Shown here in pieces: positions 36,172 to 44,641 of a stretch of 64,000 bases of DNA; positions within the stretch are counted from its first letter, which is position 1; each line of letters begins with the position of its first letter. The notes under the pieces are model-generated. The model saw nothing but the letters and a program-made list of their open reading frames with translations, ran no database searches and had not been told where the DNA came from. A program made the translations under genes and the position numbers. Location: positions 1,364,001-1,428,000 of the forward strand of contig NZ_CP072203.1 of assembly GCF_017654315.1 (NCBI RefSeq). The letters run 5' to 3'. Origin of the DNA: Gordonia polyisoprenivorans (GTDB taxonomy: Bacteria > Actinomycetota > Actinomycetes > Mycobacteriales > Mycobacteriaceae).

Positions 36172-36262
36172 TACCCGGTCTTCGGACCGGTGCCCTTCAG
36201 CCCGACCCCCCGGGGCTGAAGCGCGACGACCCCGGCCTCCTCCCCCCCTGGCCGGGGTTGTC
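36172..36262 (+). ncRNA. 6C RNA (B11-type small RNA)
   Basis: A compact RNA locus with three consecutive hairpins. The first has stem CCGGTC/GACCGG with a TTCG tetraloop (36175-36190). The second has stem CTTCAGCCC/GGGCTGAAG (36195-36221) whose loop holds six cytosines. The third has stem CCCCGGCC/GGCCGGGG (36230-36257) whose loop holds seven cytosines, followed by TTGTCCT. Two stem-loops with at least six loop cytosines are the definition of 6C RNA (Rfam 6C; B11 in M. tuberculosis). The location, between the HAD gene and ssd and on the ssd strand, matches B11 between Rv3661 and Rv3660c. B11 regulates cell-cycle and replication genes by C-rich loop pairing; targets here are unknown. Confidence 0.92.
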
Positions 36263-36426
36263 CTCTATCTGGAGCAAGTCAGCTCGCCGATTCCCCTATC
36301 GCCGTTGCCGTCCTCCCAAGCGCGTGGTGCCTTCCCGCGTGGTCCCTTCCACAGAACTCTCTGCGTCCACAGGCCGAGACCCTCCGCGCACGCGTACACA
36401 GAACGACGACGCCGGAATCGGCCACG

Positions 36427-37551
36427 ATGGCGCTCATGACCGAAGCCCTCCTCGCCCTCGTCAACGACGATCTGCGTGATGACGTCGCCAGGTGCGCCGC
36501 GGCCGCAGGCTATCGGCTGATCCTCGGTGATCCCGCGACCTGTCGCGCCGAGTGGCTGCGGTCTCGTGCGGTCGTCGTCGATCCGCCCGCGGTGGGCGCA
36601 TTGGCCTCGACGTCGGTGCCGCGCCGAGCCGGGGTGCTGCTGGTTGCCGACTCCGCGCCTCCCGCCGACGTCTGGCGTTCGGCGATGGATCTCGGCGCCG
36701 GCGACGCCGCCCTGTTGCCGGCCGACGAGGGGCATCTGGTGCGCGCGCTGACCGAGTTGCGTACGCCACGACGGGCCACCGGTGGCGGAGTCGCGCTGAT
36801 GAGTGCGCACGGTGGGGCCGGGGCGTCGGTGCTGGCCGCCGCCGTGGCGACGGCGGCGGGTGAGGCCGGCGAGCAGGTGTTGTTGCTCGACGCGGACGAC
36901 CTCGGTGGCGGTCTCGACCTCATTCTCGGCATCGAGGATCGGCCGGGGTTGCGATGGCCGGATCTGACGCTCGAAGGCGGTGCGGTCAACGGACTTGCGC
37001 TGCACCGCGCCCTGCCGCGGGTCGACGATCGGATCGCGGTGCTCACCGGCCGTCGCGACGATTCCCGCCCGGTTCACGCCGATGCGGTGCTCGCCACCAT
37101 CGACGCCGGGCGCTCGCACGGTGATCTGGTGGTCGTCGACCTGCCCCGCGCCGACACCGACGTCGTTCGCGGCGTGGTCGAATCAGTGGATCTCGTCGTC
37201 CTGGTGACCTCACCGACCGTCGTCGGCTGTGCCGCCGCCCGCCAGATCGCCGACCGGTTGCTCGCCGACGCCGCCGATCTCGCGCTCGTCGTGCGTGGTC
37301 CCTCGCCGGGCGGGCTGCGCGCCCCGCAGATCGCCGAGGCCGCCGACCTGCGATTGCTCGCCGCCTACCGACCGGACCCGCGACTGCCGGCGCGGCTGGA
37401 GAGCGGACGACCGGGGATCGGTGCGCGCAGTCCGTTGGGGCGCGCGGCACGAGCGGTGTACCGGGCCCTTGGCGTCGGTGTCGGTGGTGTCGGGGCCCAA
37501 GGTGTCGGGGCGCTCGGTGTCGGGGCGCTCGGGACGGGGCGGACCGGATGA
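36427..37551 (+). CDS. ssd: Septum site-determining protein Ssd (TadZ/MinD-like)
   Basis: A 374-residue MinD/ParA-superfamily protein matching Rv3660c. An N-terminal receiver-like domain (about residues 1-110) precedes the ATPase domain. The Walker A position reads SAHGGAGASVLAAA near residue 122, so the catalytic Lys of KGGxGKT is absent, as known for this group, and ATP use may be altered. A DADD motif near residue 158 follows. In M. tuberculosis Ssd overexpression filaments cells. It overlaps tadA by ATGA, so it probably also plays the TadZ role of placing the pilus machine. The last 20 residues are a Gly/Val repeat encoded by three 15-bp repeats at 37486-37530. An ATG 3 codons downstream is an alternative start. 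Confidence 0.9.
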   Translation: MALMTEALLALVNDDLRDDVARCAAAAGYRLILGDPATCRAEWLRSRAVVVDPPAVGALASTSVPRRAGVLLVADSAPPADVWRSAMDLGAGDAALLPADEGHLVRALTELRTPRRATGGGVALMSAHGGAGASVLAAAVATAAGEAGEQVLLLDADDLGGGLDLILGIEDRPGLRWPDLTLEGGAVNGLALHRALPRVDDRIAVLTGRRDDSRPVHADAVLATIDAGRSHGDLVVVDLPRADTDVVRGVVESVDLVVLVTSPTVVGCAAARQIADRLLADAADLALVVRGPSPGGLRAPQIAEAADLRLLAAYRPDPRLPARLESGRPGIGARSPLGRAARAVYRALGVGVGGVGAQGVGALGVGALGTGRTG

Positions 37552-38717
37552 GCGCACACACCGACGAGGCGCTGCTGGATCGGGTGCGTTCCCGGTTGGC
37601 GGCCGACGCGGTGGAGCCGACGGCGGCAGTGATCGCCGACGCGATCCGCGCCGAGGCCGGTGGGGTGCTCGGCGACACCGATCTCCTCGCCGCGCTGCGA
37701 TATCTGCAGACCGAGTTGACCGGCGCCGGCCGGCTCGAAGAACTCCTGGCCGAGCCGGGGATCGCCGACATCCTCGTCGTCGGGCCGCACCGGGTGTGGG
37801 TGGATCGGGGTGCAGGACTGGAACTCTCGGGGATCACCTTCGACGACGACGCCGCGGTTCGCAGGCTGGCCGGACGGCTGGCGTTGGGTGCCGGACGCCG
37901 ACTCGACGACGCCCAGCCGTGGGTCGACGGGCAGTTGTCGAATGTCGGACGCCGGGGATACACGGTCCGCCTGCACGCGGTGATCCCCCCGTTGGCTGCC
38001 GACGGCACCTGTTTGTCGCTGCGCGTGCTGCGCAGTGCCGGTATGGGTTTCGATGCGATGGTGGCCTCCGGTGCGATTCCGGCAGAGGCGGCCGAGGTCG
38101 TGCGGGAGGTGCTGGGTGCCCGGTTGTCGTTCCTGATCATCGGCGGCACCGGGTCGGGCAAGACGACGCTTCTCGGTGCGCTGATCGGACAGATGGGCGC
38201 CGCCGAACGCGTCCTGTGCGTCGAGGATGCGCTCGAACTGACGCCGACCCACCCGCACGTCGTGCGACTGGTCGCGCGAACGGCGAATGTCGAAGGGGCG
38301 GGCGAGGTTGCGGTACGGGTGCTGGTGCGCCAGGCGCTGCGGATGCGGCCCGACCGGATCATTCTCGGCGAGGTCCGGGGTGCGGAGGTGATCGATCTGC
38401 TGACCGCCCTGAACACCGGACACGACGGCAGCGGCGGCACCCTGCACGCCAACTCGACCGCCGAGGTGCCCGCCCGGATGGAGGCGCTCGCCGCCTTGGG
38501 CGGGATGGGCCGCGACGCCCTGCACAGCCAGCTCGCCGCGGCCGTCCACGTGGTCTTCGGCGTCGCCCGCAACGTCGACGGGACGCGTGGACTGTCCGAG
38601 ATCGGTGTCCTGCGTCGCGGTGCCGATGGTCTGGTCACCGTCGTGCCGATCTGGTTGCGCAGTGCCGGATTCACCTCGCACCGAACTCTTTTCGACGAGA
38701 TGGTCGCGACCCGATGA
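37548..38717 (+). CDS. tadA: Tad pilus secretion ATPase TadA/CpaF-like
   Basis: A 389-residue secretion ATPase of the VirB11/CpaF family (Rv3659c-like). The N-terminal domain (about 1-150) is followed by Walker A GGTGSGKTTLLGAL near residue 200, an Asp box around CVEDALEL, Walker B ILGEVRGAE near residue 275, and the His box near GGTLHANSTAE. It powers assembly of Flp-type pili from the inner face of the membrane. It overlaps ssd at the start and tadB at the end by ATGA, indicating a single coupled operon. Confidence 0.93.
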   Translation: MSAHTDEALLDRVRSRLAADAVEPTAAVIADAIRAEAGGVLGDTDLLAALRYLQTELTGAGRLEELLAEPGIADILVVGPHRVWVDRGAGLELSGITFDDDAAVRRLAGRLALGAGRRLDDAQPWVDGQLSNVGRRGYTVRLHAVIPPLAADGTCLSLRVLRSAGMGFDAMVASGAIPAEAAEVVREVLGARLSFLIIGGTGSGKTTLLGALIGQMGAAERVLCVEDALELTPTHPHVVRLVARTANVEGAGEVAVRVLVRQALRMRPDRIILGEVRGAEVIDLLTALNTGHDGSGGTLHANSTAEVPARMEALAALGGMGRDALHSQLAAAVHVVFGVARNVDGTRGLSEIGVLRRGADGLVTVVPIWLRSAGFTSHRTLFDEMVATR

Positions 38718-39544
38718 CAGTGATCCTGTGTGCCGCGGCTTGCGCGGTGCTGTGGTCGGGTGCGCCGCGTGCCGCCCATCGTCTTCGCCCTTTGGGCGGG
38801 CGCAATCCGCAGGCCAGGGGAGTCGGGGTGCTCCGACGGCTCGTCGTGCCGATCGGGATCTGCGGTGCGCTGCTGGCCGGTGGCATCGCGGCGGCGGTCG
38901 CTGCGGGAATCGTGGCGGGCGTCCACATCTGGCGGGCCCATCGACGCCGTACCGCCGAGCAGGTCGACGCGCGACGAGATGATCTGTTGACCGCGCTGTC
39001 GTTGATGATCGCCGAACTCTCGGTCGGTGCACCACCCGCCCATGCCTGTGCGGCCGCGGCGGCGGAGATGATGGCCATGGCCGGTGCCGGCGGGGAAGGC
39101 GTTACCGGACAGACGGATTCGGTGCCCGCAGCGCTGTCGATGCTGGCCGGCCGCGCCGAGCTCGGCGGCGGCATCCTGATCGACTCCGCGGCAACGCACG
39201 GCGACGACGAATCGTGGCAGCGTATCGCCGTGGCCTGGCAGACCTCGGAGACCCACGGGCTGCCGCTGGCCGATCTGCTGGGATCGGTCCGCTCGGATCT
39301 GTTGGCCCGCAAGGCCTTCGTCGAACGCACGCGGGCCGGAATGGCCGGCCCCCGCGCCACTGCCACCGTCCTGGCCGGACTACCGGTCCTGGGCATCGCG
39401 CTCGGGCAGGCCACCGGTGCGCAACCGCTGTCCACGCTGCTGGGCGGTGGGCTCGGCGGAATCCTGCTGATCGTGGGCACCGGTCTGGTCGCGGGCGGGC
39501 TGCTCTGGGCGGATCGCATCGCCGCGAAGGTCGTGGTCCCGTGA
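38714..39544 (+). CDS. tadB: Tad platform protein TadB-like
   Basis: A 276-residue GspF-related protein (type II secretion F domain). Two N-terminal hydrophobic segments (about residues 36-62) precede a cytoplasmic helical domain with a conserved ETHGLPLADLL near residue 180; two more membrane helices lie at about 220-265. It anchors the TadA motor. The ATG overlaps the tadA stop. It is shorter than Gram-negative TadB, as in mycobacterial Rv3658c. Confidence 0.88.
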   Translation: MTVILCAAACAVLWSGAPRAAHRLRPLGGRNPQARGVGVLRRLVVPIGICGALLAGGIAAAVAAGIVAGVHIWRAHRRRTAEQVDARRDDLLTALSLMIAELSVGAPPAHACAAAAAEMMAMAGAGGEGVTGQTDSVPAALSMLAGRAELGGGILIDSAATHGDDESWQRIAVAWQTSETHGLPLADLLGSVRSDLLARKAFVERTRAGMAGPRATATVLAGLPVLGIALGQATGAQPLSTLLGGGLGGILLIVGTGLVAGGLLWADRIAAKVVVP

Positions 39545-39572
39545 GCGGCGGTCTGCGCATGGGAGTGGCCCG

Positions 39573-40205
39573 GTGAAGGCCGTGGCCGTGCTCCTGATGG
39601 CCCTCGCCTGCTGGATCTGGCCGGCCGCGCGTTGGCGTCTCTACCGGGTGATCGATCTGCCCGCACCGCCCACGCGGGAACCACGATTCCTCGGGGTGAG
39701 CGACCGCGGGGCCGACCCGTTCGCCACCGCGGCCGCACTGGACCTGCTCGCGGTGTGCCTACGCGCCGGACTACCGGTGGCACAGGCGATCCGGGTCGCG
39801 GCATCGAGTGCACCGCCGTCCCTGGCGCGGCCGTTGACCTCGACCGCAGAACTCCTCGAACTCGGCGCCGACCCGGACCGGGCCTGGGCTGCTCCCGAGG
39901 TGTCACCGGGTGCCCGACGACGTCGGCGGCGGGCGTCGTCGACCGACCTCGGCGCCGAATGTTTCGCGGATCTGACGATGCTCGCCCGACGGTCGGCGCG
40001 AGCCGGGTCGGCACTCGCCGACGGGGTCGGCGAACTCGCCGAACACCTCCGCCGGCGTGCCCACGACGAAGCGCTGGCCCGCGCCGAGCGGGCCGGGGTG
40101 ATGGTCAGCGGCCCATTGGGTTTGTGCTTCCTGCCGGCGTTCATCTGTCTGGGCATCGTGCCCGTGGTCATCGGCCTCGCGTCGCAGACCCTGGGAGGTC
40201 TCTAG
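39573..40205 (+). CDS. tadC: Tad platform protein TadC-like
   Basis: A 210-residue GspF-family protein. It has an N-terminal hydrophobic segment (about residues 3-20), a cytoplasmic helical domain containing LDLLAVCLRAGLPVAQAIRV, an Arg-rich loop near residue 113-120, and a C-terminal membrane helix about 180-203 (GPLGLCFLPAFICLGIVPVV). It corresponds to Rv3657c. The GTG start lies 28 bases after the tadB stop. Its stop codon TAG (40203-40205) lies within the first bases of the MITE-like element at 40202, so the insertion abuts or overlaps the end of this gene. Confidence 0.86.
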   Translation: MKAVAVLLMALACWIWPAARWRLYRVIDLPAPPTREPRFLGVSDRGADPFATAAALDLLAVCLRAGLPVAQAIRVAASSAPPSLARPLTSTAELLELGADPDRAWAAPEVSPGARRRRRRASSTDLGAECFADLTMLARRSARAGSALADGVGELAEHLRRRAHDEALARAERAGVMVSGPLGLCFLPAFICLGIVPVVIGLASQTLGGL

Positions 40206-40402
40206 GGCGTGTCTCCCAATTCCCTTTGCGCGTCTTTGCGGCTCGATGGCCCCCTGGCGGCGTTGTCGTCGGTCACGATAGCTCCGCTATCGCTCCCCTT
40301 CGAGGCTCGTGCCTCGCACCTCAGGACGGCGCCTCCTCCGCCTTGCCAGGAAACCATCGACCTCGCAAATCCATCGCAGAGGAATTGGGGGACACGCCCT
40401 AG
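40202..40402. mobile_element. MITE-like element with 22-bp inverted ends in the tad operon
   Basis: The ends CTAGGGCGTGTCTCCCAATT... (40202-40223) and its inverse (40381-40402) match at 21 of 22 bases. The element is 201 bp and has no coding capacity. The outer four bases on both sides are CTAG, which may be a target-site duplication, leaving 18-bp terminal inverted repeats. The interior contains a hairpin CGATAGC/GCTATCG (40276-40292) and shares the 12-mer CGCTATCGCTCC with the repeat region at 56691. It separates tadC from the pilin gene. No transposase is in the window; it would need one in trans, perhaps from the IS5-like group by the end type (inference). Confidence 0.8.
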
Positions 40403-40483
40403 AAAAACTTGCGCCGGGAGGGAGCCAAATCGCCGCCCGCTGCGTCCAATTACCGCAACGTCCGAACCCCGAAAGGAAAAACC

Positions 40484-40759
40484 ATGTCACACACCATGAA
40501 TCAAAGCCCTCCCGACGATGCCGACCCCATCGAGAACCCACGCGGTGTTCCCGGCTTCCGCGCTGCGGGTGACTGGCTCAACGCCCAGACGTTGCGCCTG
40601 ATCAGCGACGAGGAGGGAATGAGTACCGCCGAATACGCCATCGGCACCATCGCTGCCGCAGCATTCGGGGCGATCCTCTACACCGTCGTCACCGGCAACG
40701 ACATCGTTTCCGCACTCACCGGGATCATCAACAAGGCCCTCAACACCTCGGTGAGCTGA
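40484..40759 (+). CDS. Flp-type pilin precursor (DUF4244, Rv3656c-like)
   Basis: A 91-residue prepilin. A hydrophilic leader of about 45 residues ends at DEEGMSTAEYAIG, where the Gly before Met and the Glu five residues later mark a type IV prepilin-like cleavage site. The hydrophobic helix that follows (AIGTIAAAAFGAILYTVV) forms the filament core. GAAAGGAAAAACC precedes the ATG. It is separated from tadC by the MITE-like element, so expression may depend on the element or on a new promoter. The prepilin peptidase must be encoded elsewhere. Confidence 0.9.
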   Translation: MSHTMNQSPPDDADPIENPRGVPGFRAAGDWLNAQTLRLISDEEGMSTAEYAIGTIAAAAFGAILYTVVTGNDIVSALTGIINKALNTSVS

Positions 40760-41172
40760 TGGGAGCGCGGCGTCGGGGCGTGGCGCGACGTGGCGTGCTG
40801 CGACGTGTCTTGGACGATGACGCGGGCATGGTCACCGTCGAGGCGGCGTATGCGATCGCCGCGATCGTGGCCGTCCTCATCCTGGGTGTCGGGGCGATCG
40901 GTGCGGTGATCGCCGAGATCCGGTGCACCGACGCCGCCCGTGAGGTCGCGCGGTTGACCGCGGCCGGTGACGCCGGGGCGCGGGCGGCCGGAGCCCGGCT
41001 GGTCGGCGCCGACGCGACCATCGCGGTGAGCGAGCAGGGCGGCAAGGTCGTCGTCTCGGTCTCCGACCGGGTGCTGTCGCTGCCCGGGCTGACGATGTCG
41101 GCCCGGGCGGTGGCGGCCAAGGAGCCGGACGGCTCCGATCAGGTCGACATCGCGCCGGGGGTGACGCCGTGA
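40759..41172 (+). CDS. TadE-like pseudopilin (Rv3655c-like)
   Basis: A 137-residue protein with a basic N-terminus, then DDAGMVTVEAAYAIAAI, a prepilin-like motif with Gly-Met and Glu followed by a membrane helix (about residues 26-48). The extracytoplasmic part is Ala/Gly/Val-rich. The ATG overlaps the pilin stop (TGATG). It is likely a minor pilin or assembly factor. Confidence 0.85.
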   Translation: MGARRRGVARRGVLRRVLDDDAGMVTVEAAYAIAAIVAVLILGVGAIGAVIAEIRCTDAAREVARLTAAGDAGARAAGARLVGADATIAVSEQGGKVVVSVSDRVLSLPGLTMSARAVAAKEPDGSDQVDIAPGVTP

Positions 41173-41540
41173 AAATGCTTGTGCGCCTTGCCCGTGACGA
41201 TCGTGGTTACGCCACCGTCGCCGCGGCCGGGGTCATCGTCGGGGTGGTGTCGGTCCTGGTGATGCTGGTCTACGTCGGTGCGGCGGTGATCGCCCGGCAC
41301 CGGGCGCAGTCGGCCGCCGACCTCGCGGCCCTCGCTGCGGCCATCGATCACGTCTCCGGTGACGGTGATGCGTGCGCAACCGCCCGGGAGGTGGTCGACG
41401 ATCAGCGTTCGGGGGTGGTGCTGCGTCGGTGTCGGACCGACGGCGCCGACATCGTCGTCGAGGTAGGCGTGCCGATCACGCTGGGGCTCTTCGGTTCTCG
41501 TGATGCGTCGGCGGCGGCGCGGGCGGGTCCGGCACAGTGA
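41169..41540 (+). CDS. TadE/TadG-like protein (Rv3654c-like)
   Basis: A 123-residue protein with RDDRGYATVAAAG at the N-terminus and one membrane helix (about residues 15-42), followed by RAQSAADLAALAAA, the hallmark of TadG-like proteins, and a short exported domain with a possible disulfide (two Cys about 21 residues apart). The GTG overlaps the previous stop by GTGA. It ends the tad operon 16 bases before the convergent hypothetical gene. Confidence 0.82.
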   Translation: MKMLVRLARDDRGYATVAAAGVIVGVVSVLVMLVYVGAAVIARHRAQSAADLAALAAAIDHVSGDGDACATAREVVDDQRSGVVLRRCRTDGADIVVEVGVPITLGLFGSRDASAAARAGPAQ

Positions 41541-41556
41541 ACCAACCCGAAGTGCT

Positions 41557-42138
41557 CTAACCGATGGCGTCGTCGCCGACGATGATCCGCTTCGGGTACA
41601 CGCGCACCGAATGCATCGGCGCGAACCACACCTGACCGAAATACACCGACGTGTCACCCCGGTAGGCCAATTCCAGGACGCCGTCGCCGTACGCGGTGCG
41701 GATTCGCGGGCGCACCGCGCTGACGAACGGCGCCCAGTGCACCACCTCGCCCTCGGTGAGGAAGCCGCCCGCAGCTGCCCAGGTGTCACCCGAGGAGCCT
41801 TCGGAAATCGCGAGGTACACCTCACCGAGCGACGGGCTGATCCGGGGCCCGACCATGGCGCTCTGCAGATACCACTGCGCGGTATCGGCCACGGCCGGGT
41901 TCTCCAGGCTGGCCGACGCCCACGCGAAGTGGATGTCGAGGGCGTCGAGTGCCTCGGCCTCGGAGAAGAACACGTCGCTCTCACCGATCGTCGACGGCAT
42001 CCGGTCGGGTTCCTGGGTGGGGCGGGCGAGCAGGAAGTACACCGGGCACGGCCGCAGGATCGTGCCCTGCGCCCTGGTGTGTCCGGCGTCCCGGTCGAGC
42101 CCGGCTTCCCCGTCCTGCCCGGCATCGCTGTCCTGCAT
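41557..42138 (-). CDS. Conserved hypothetical protein next to the tad operon
   Basis: A 193-residue soluble protein. The first 25 residues are Asp/Gly-rich; the rest looks like an alpha/beta domain with several Trp and aromatic strands (for example VHWAPFVSAVRPRIR and YFGQVWFAPMHSVRVYPK). I do not recognise the family. The ATG at 42138 is the best start but no strong ribosome-binding site is seen. It is convergent with the tad operon and co-oriented with, and 142 bases downstream of, the helicase gene. Confidence 0.6.
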   Translation of the reverse strand: MQDSDAGQDGEAGLDRDAGHTRAQGTILRPCPVYFLLARPTQEPDRMPSTIGESDVFFSEAEALDALDIHFAWASASLENPAVADTAQWYLQSAMVGPRISPSLGEVYLAISEGSSGDTWAAAGGFLTEGEVVHWAPFVSAVRPRIRTAYGDGVLELAYRGDTSVYFGQVWFAPMHSVRVYPKRIIVGDDAIG

Positions 42139-42280
42139 TGGTCGATTATCGCCGAGAAACGAGGGTTTGGTTCCCTCCGACACGGAATTCACCGAGACGC
42201 CTTGATGATTCACGAGGGCGAAGGCTGCGCACGGGGCGCTGACCTGCGTCGACGATGCTCGGACGGGCGCAGGTGGCGTC

Positions 42281-44641
42281 TCACCCTGCGAGCAACGCCG
42301 ACAGCAGCGACAAGGTGGTGATGGCTCCGGCCTTGTCGAGTGGATCGTTTCCGTTGCCGCACTTGGGGGACTGCACGCACGACGGGCAGCCGCTCTCGCA
42401 GCCGCAGCCGGCGACGGCGTCCCGGGTGGCGGCGATCCAGGCGGCGAATTCGGTGTAGCCGCGTTCGGCGAACCCCGCGCCGCCCAGATAGCCGTCGTAG
42501 ACGAACACCGTCGGCAGTCCGGTGTCGGGGTGCAGGTTGGTGGAGAGCCCACCGATGTCCCAGCGATCGCACGTCGCGATCAGCGGCAGCAGACCGATGG
42601 CGGCGTGTTCGGCGGCGTGCAGCGAGCCGGGCAGGCGGGTCGCGTCGATCCCGTCGGCGGCGAGGACCTCCGGCGGCAGCGTGTACATCACCGCGCGGGT
42701 GTGCAGGGTCTGACGTGGCATGTCGAGTTCGACGGCGTCGAGCACCTCGCCGGAGAGCAGCGTACGGAGATAGCCGACGACCTGATGGGTGACGTCGACG
42801 TCGACCAGCGCTGTCCGCAACACCCCGTGATCGGTGGCGGCGACGACGTCGGTGATGGTGATCTCGGTGGTTTCCCGCGCCGAGGTCGTCCAGTCCGGCT
42901 CCTCGGGGTGGGCGAGCGCCAGTCCGTCGTCGAGGTCGAGTTCGTCGACGACGTAGGTGCGGCCCTGATGGATGTGCACGGCCCCGGGATGCACGGTGGC
43001 CGGGGCGCGTCCGGCGTCGACGGTGCCGAGTAACTCCGAGGTGGTCGCGTCGACGATCAGGATCTGTCCGCCGATGCCGCCGCGAATGTCGATGTCGCCG
43101 TGCGGATCCACCCCGGGCGCGGCATACCAGCCGGCCTTGCGCCTGCGCAGCAGCCCCTGCGCCGCGAGATCGGCGACCAGCTCGCCGGCGCGCCATTGCT
43201 CGATCTCGGCGTCTTGCAGCGGGAATTCGGTTGCCGCACAGAGTAGGTGGGGGCCGAGGATGTAGCGATTGGTCGGGTCGATGACTGGCGCCTCGACCGG
43301 CGTGCCCAGCAATGCCTGCGGGTGATGGACCAGATAGGTGTCGAGCGGATCGTCGCGGGCGACGAGCACCACGAGCGCGTCGCCCGAGGTGCGCTGACGA
43401 CCGGCACGCCCGGCCTGCTGCCAGAACGATGCGACGGTGCCCGGGTACCCGGCGATGATGACGGCGTCGAGGCCGCTGATGTCGACGCCGAGTTCGAGTG
43501 CGTTGGTGGTGGCCACGCCGACGAGTTCGCCGGAGGAGATGGCCTGTTCGAGTTTGCGCCGGTCCTCGGCGAGGTATCCGGCACGGTAGGCGGCGACCTT
43601 GTCGACCAGTTCAGGGGCGCTGTGCGCCAACAGATCACGGGCGCCGAGTGCGGTGATCTCCACTCCGCGCCGACTGCGCCCGAAGCACAGCGTGCGTGCG
43701 CCCTCGATGACGAAATCGGCGAGTAGTCTTGAGGATTCGGCGCCCGCGGACCGGCGGACCGGTGCACCGTTCTCGCCGCTGATCCCCGGCACGAAATCGG
43801 GCTCCCACAGGGCGATGGTGCGTTCGCCGCGCGGCGATCCGTCCTCGGTCACCCCGACCGCCGGTTCGCCGATGAGTCGGGACAGCGCAGCCGCCGGGTC
43901 GGCGACGGTCGCGCTCGCCGCGATCACCGTCGGATTCGATCCGCACGCACGTGCCAATCGCAACAACCGCCGCAGGACCAGCGCCGTGTGTGAACCGAAC
44001 ACCCCACGGTAGTAGTGACATTCGTCGATCACGATGTATCGCAGGTGCCGGAAGAACTGCCGCCACTGTCCGCGCACCGGGCCCGTCGACGAGCCGCCGC
44101 CACCGGAGAGCACGCCGGTGAGTATCCCGATGTGCAACATGTCGGGGTTGGTGAAGATCCACCGGGAATGTGTGCGCGCCCAATGCCGTATGTCCGGATC
44201 GGTGTCGCCGTCGTAGGCGCACGGTGCGAGGTGTGCAAAGGGTCCGCGGCCGGCGGTCAGTGCGGAGACAGCCCGGATCTGGTCGGCGCCGAGAGCTTTG
44301 GTGGGAGCCAAATACAGTGCGGTGGAGTGTGGTTCGGTGAGGAGCGTATTCAGGATCGGTAATTGGTAGGCCAGTGATTTCCCGGACGCGGTGCCGGTGG
44401 ATATGGACACGTGCCGACCCGAGTGTGCATGTTCGGCTGCCGCTGCCTGATGAATCCATGGTTTCGTGATGCCGTTTGCCTCGAATGCCTCGCGCACGTT
44501 CTCGTCGACCCATTCCGGCCAGTCGGTGAAAGTCGCTGTGCGCGATGGGATGACGGACAGGTGTGTGACAGGACCAGAGTCCGCTTCGGTACCGGCGAGG
44601 GAGCGGCGGAGGAGTTCGGTTCCGAAGGTGTGCAGGCTCAT
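42281..44641 (-). CDS. DEAD/DEAH-box helicase, MrfA/YprA-like with DUF1998 (Rv3649-like)
   Basis: A 786-residue superfamily 2 helicase. Motif I is STGTASGKSLAYQ near residue 80, motif II is IDECHYYRG near residue 197 (DECH), motif III is SATVADP near residue 232, and motif VI is QQAGRAGRQ near residue 418. The C-terminal domain is of DUF1998 type with four cysteines in CGCESGCPSCVQSPKC, a zinc site. This layout is that of MrfA/YprA, a 3-to-5 helicase for repair of mitomycin crosslinks; the equivalent in M. tuberculosis is Rv3649. It is divergent from cspA, with a 406-base intergenic region. The gene is complete. Confidence 0.93.
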   Translation of the reverse strand: MSLHTFGTELLRRSLAGTEADSGPVTHLSVIPSRTATFTDWPEWVDENVREAFEANGITKPWIHQAAAAEHAHSGRHVSISTGTASGKSLAYQLPILNTLLTEPHSTALYLAPTKALGADQIRAVSALTAGRGPFAHLAPCAYDGDTDPDIRHWARTHSRWIFTNPDMLHIGILTGVLSGGGGSSTGPVRGQWRQFFRHLRYIVIDECHYYRGVFGSHTALVLRRLLRLARACGSNPTVIAASATVADPAAALSRLIGEPAVGVTEDGSPRGERTIALWEPDFVPGISGENGAPVRRSAGAESSRLLADFVIEGARTLCFGRSRRGVEITALGARDLLAHSAPELVDKVAAYRAGYLAEDRRKLEQAISSGELVGVATTNALELGVDISGLDAVIIAGYPGTVASFWQQAGRAGRQRTSGDALVVLVARDDPLDTYLVHHPQALLGTPVEAPVIDPTNRYILGPHLLCAATEFPLQDAEIEQWRAGELVADLAAQGLLRRRKAGWYAAPGVDPHGDIDIRGGIGGQILIVDATTSELLGTVDAGRAPATVHPGAVHIHQGRTYVVDELDLDDGLALAHPEEPDWTTSARETTEITITDVVAATDHGVLRTALVDVDVTHQVVGYLRTLLSGEVLDAVELDMPRQTLHTRAVMYTLPPEVLAADGIDATRLPGSLHAAEHAAIGLLPLIATCDRWDIGGLSTNLHPDTGLPTVFVYDGYLGGAGFAERGYTEFAAWIAATRDAVAGCGCESGCPSCVQSPKCGNGNDPLDKAGAITTLSLLSALLAG

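Noticed and set aside
37043..39256. Long minus-strand frame opposite ssd and tadA
   Set aside because: Antisense shadow; real motifs (Walker A and B) are on the plus strand.
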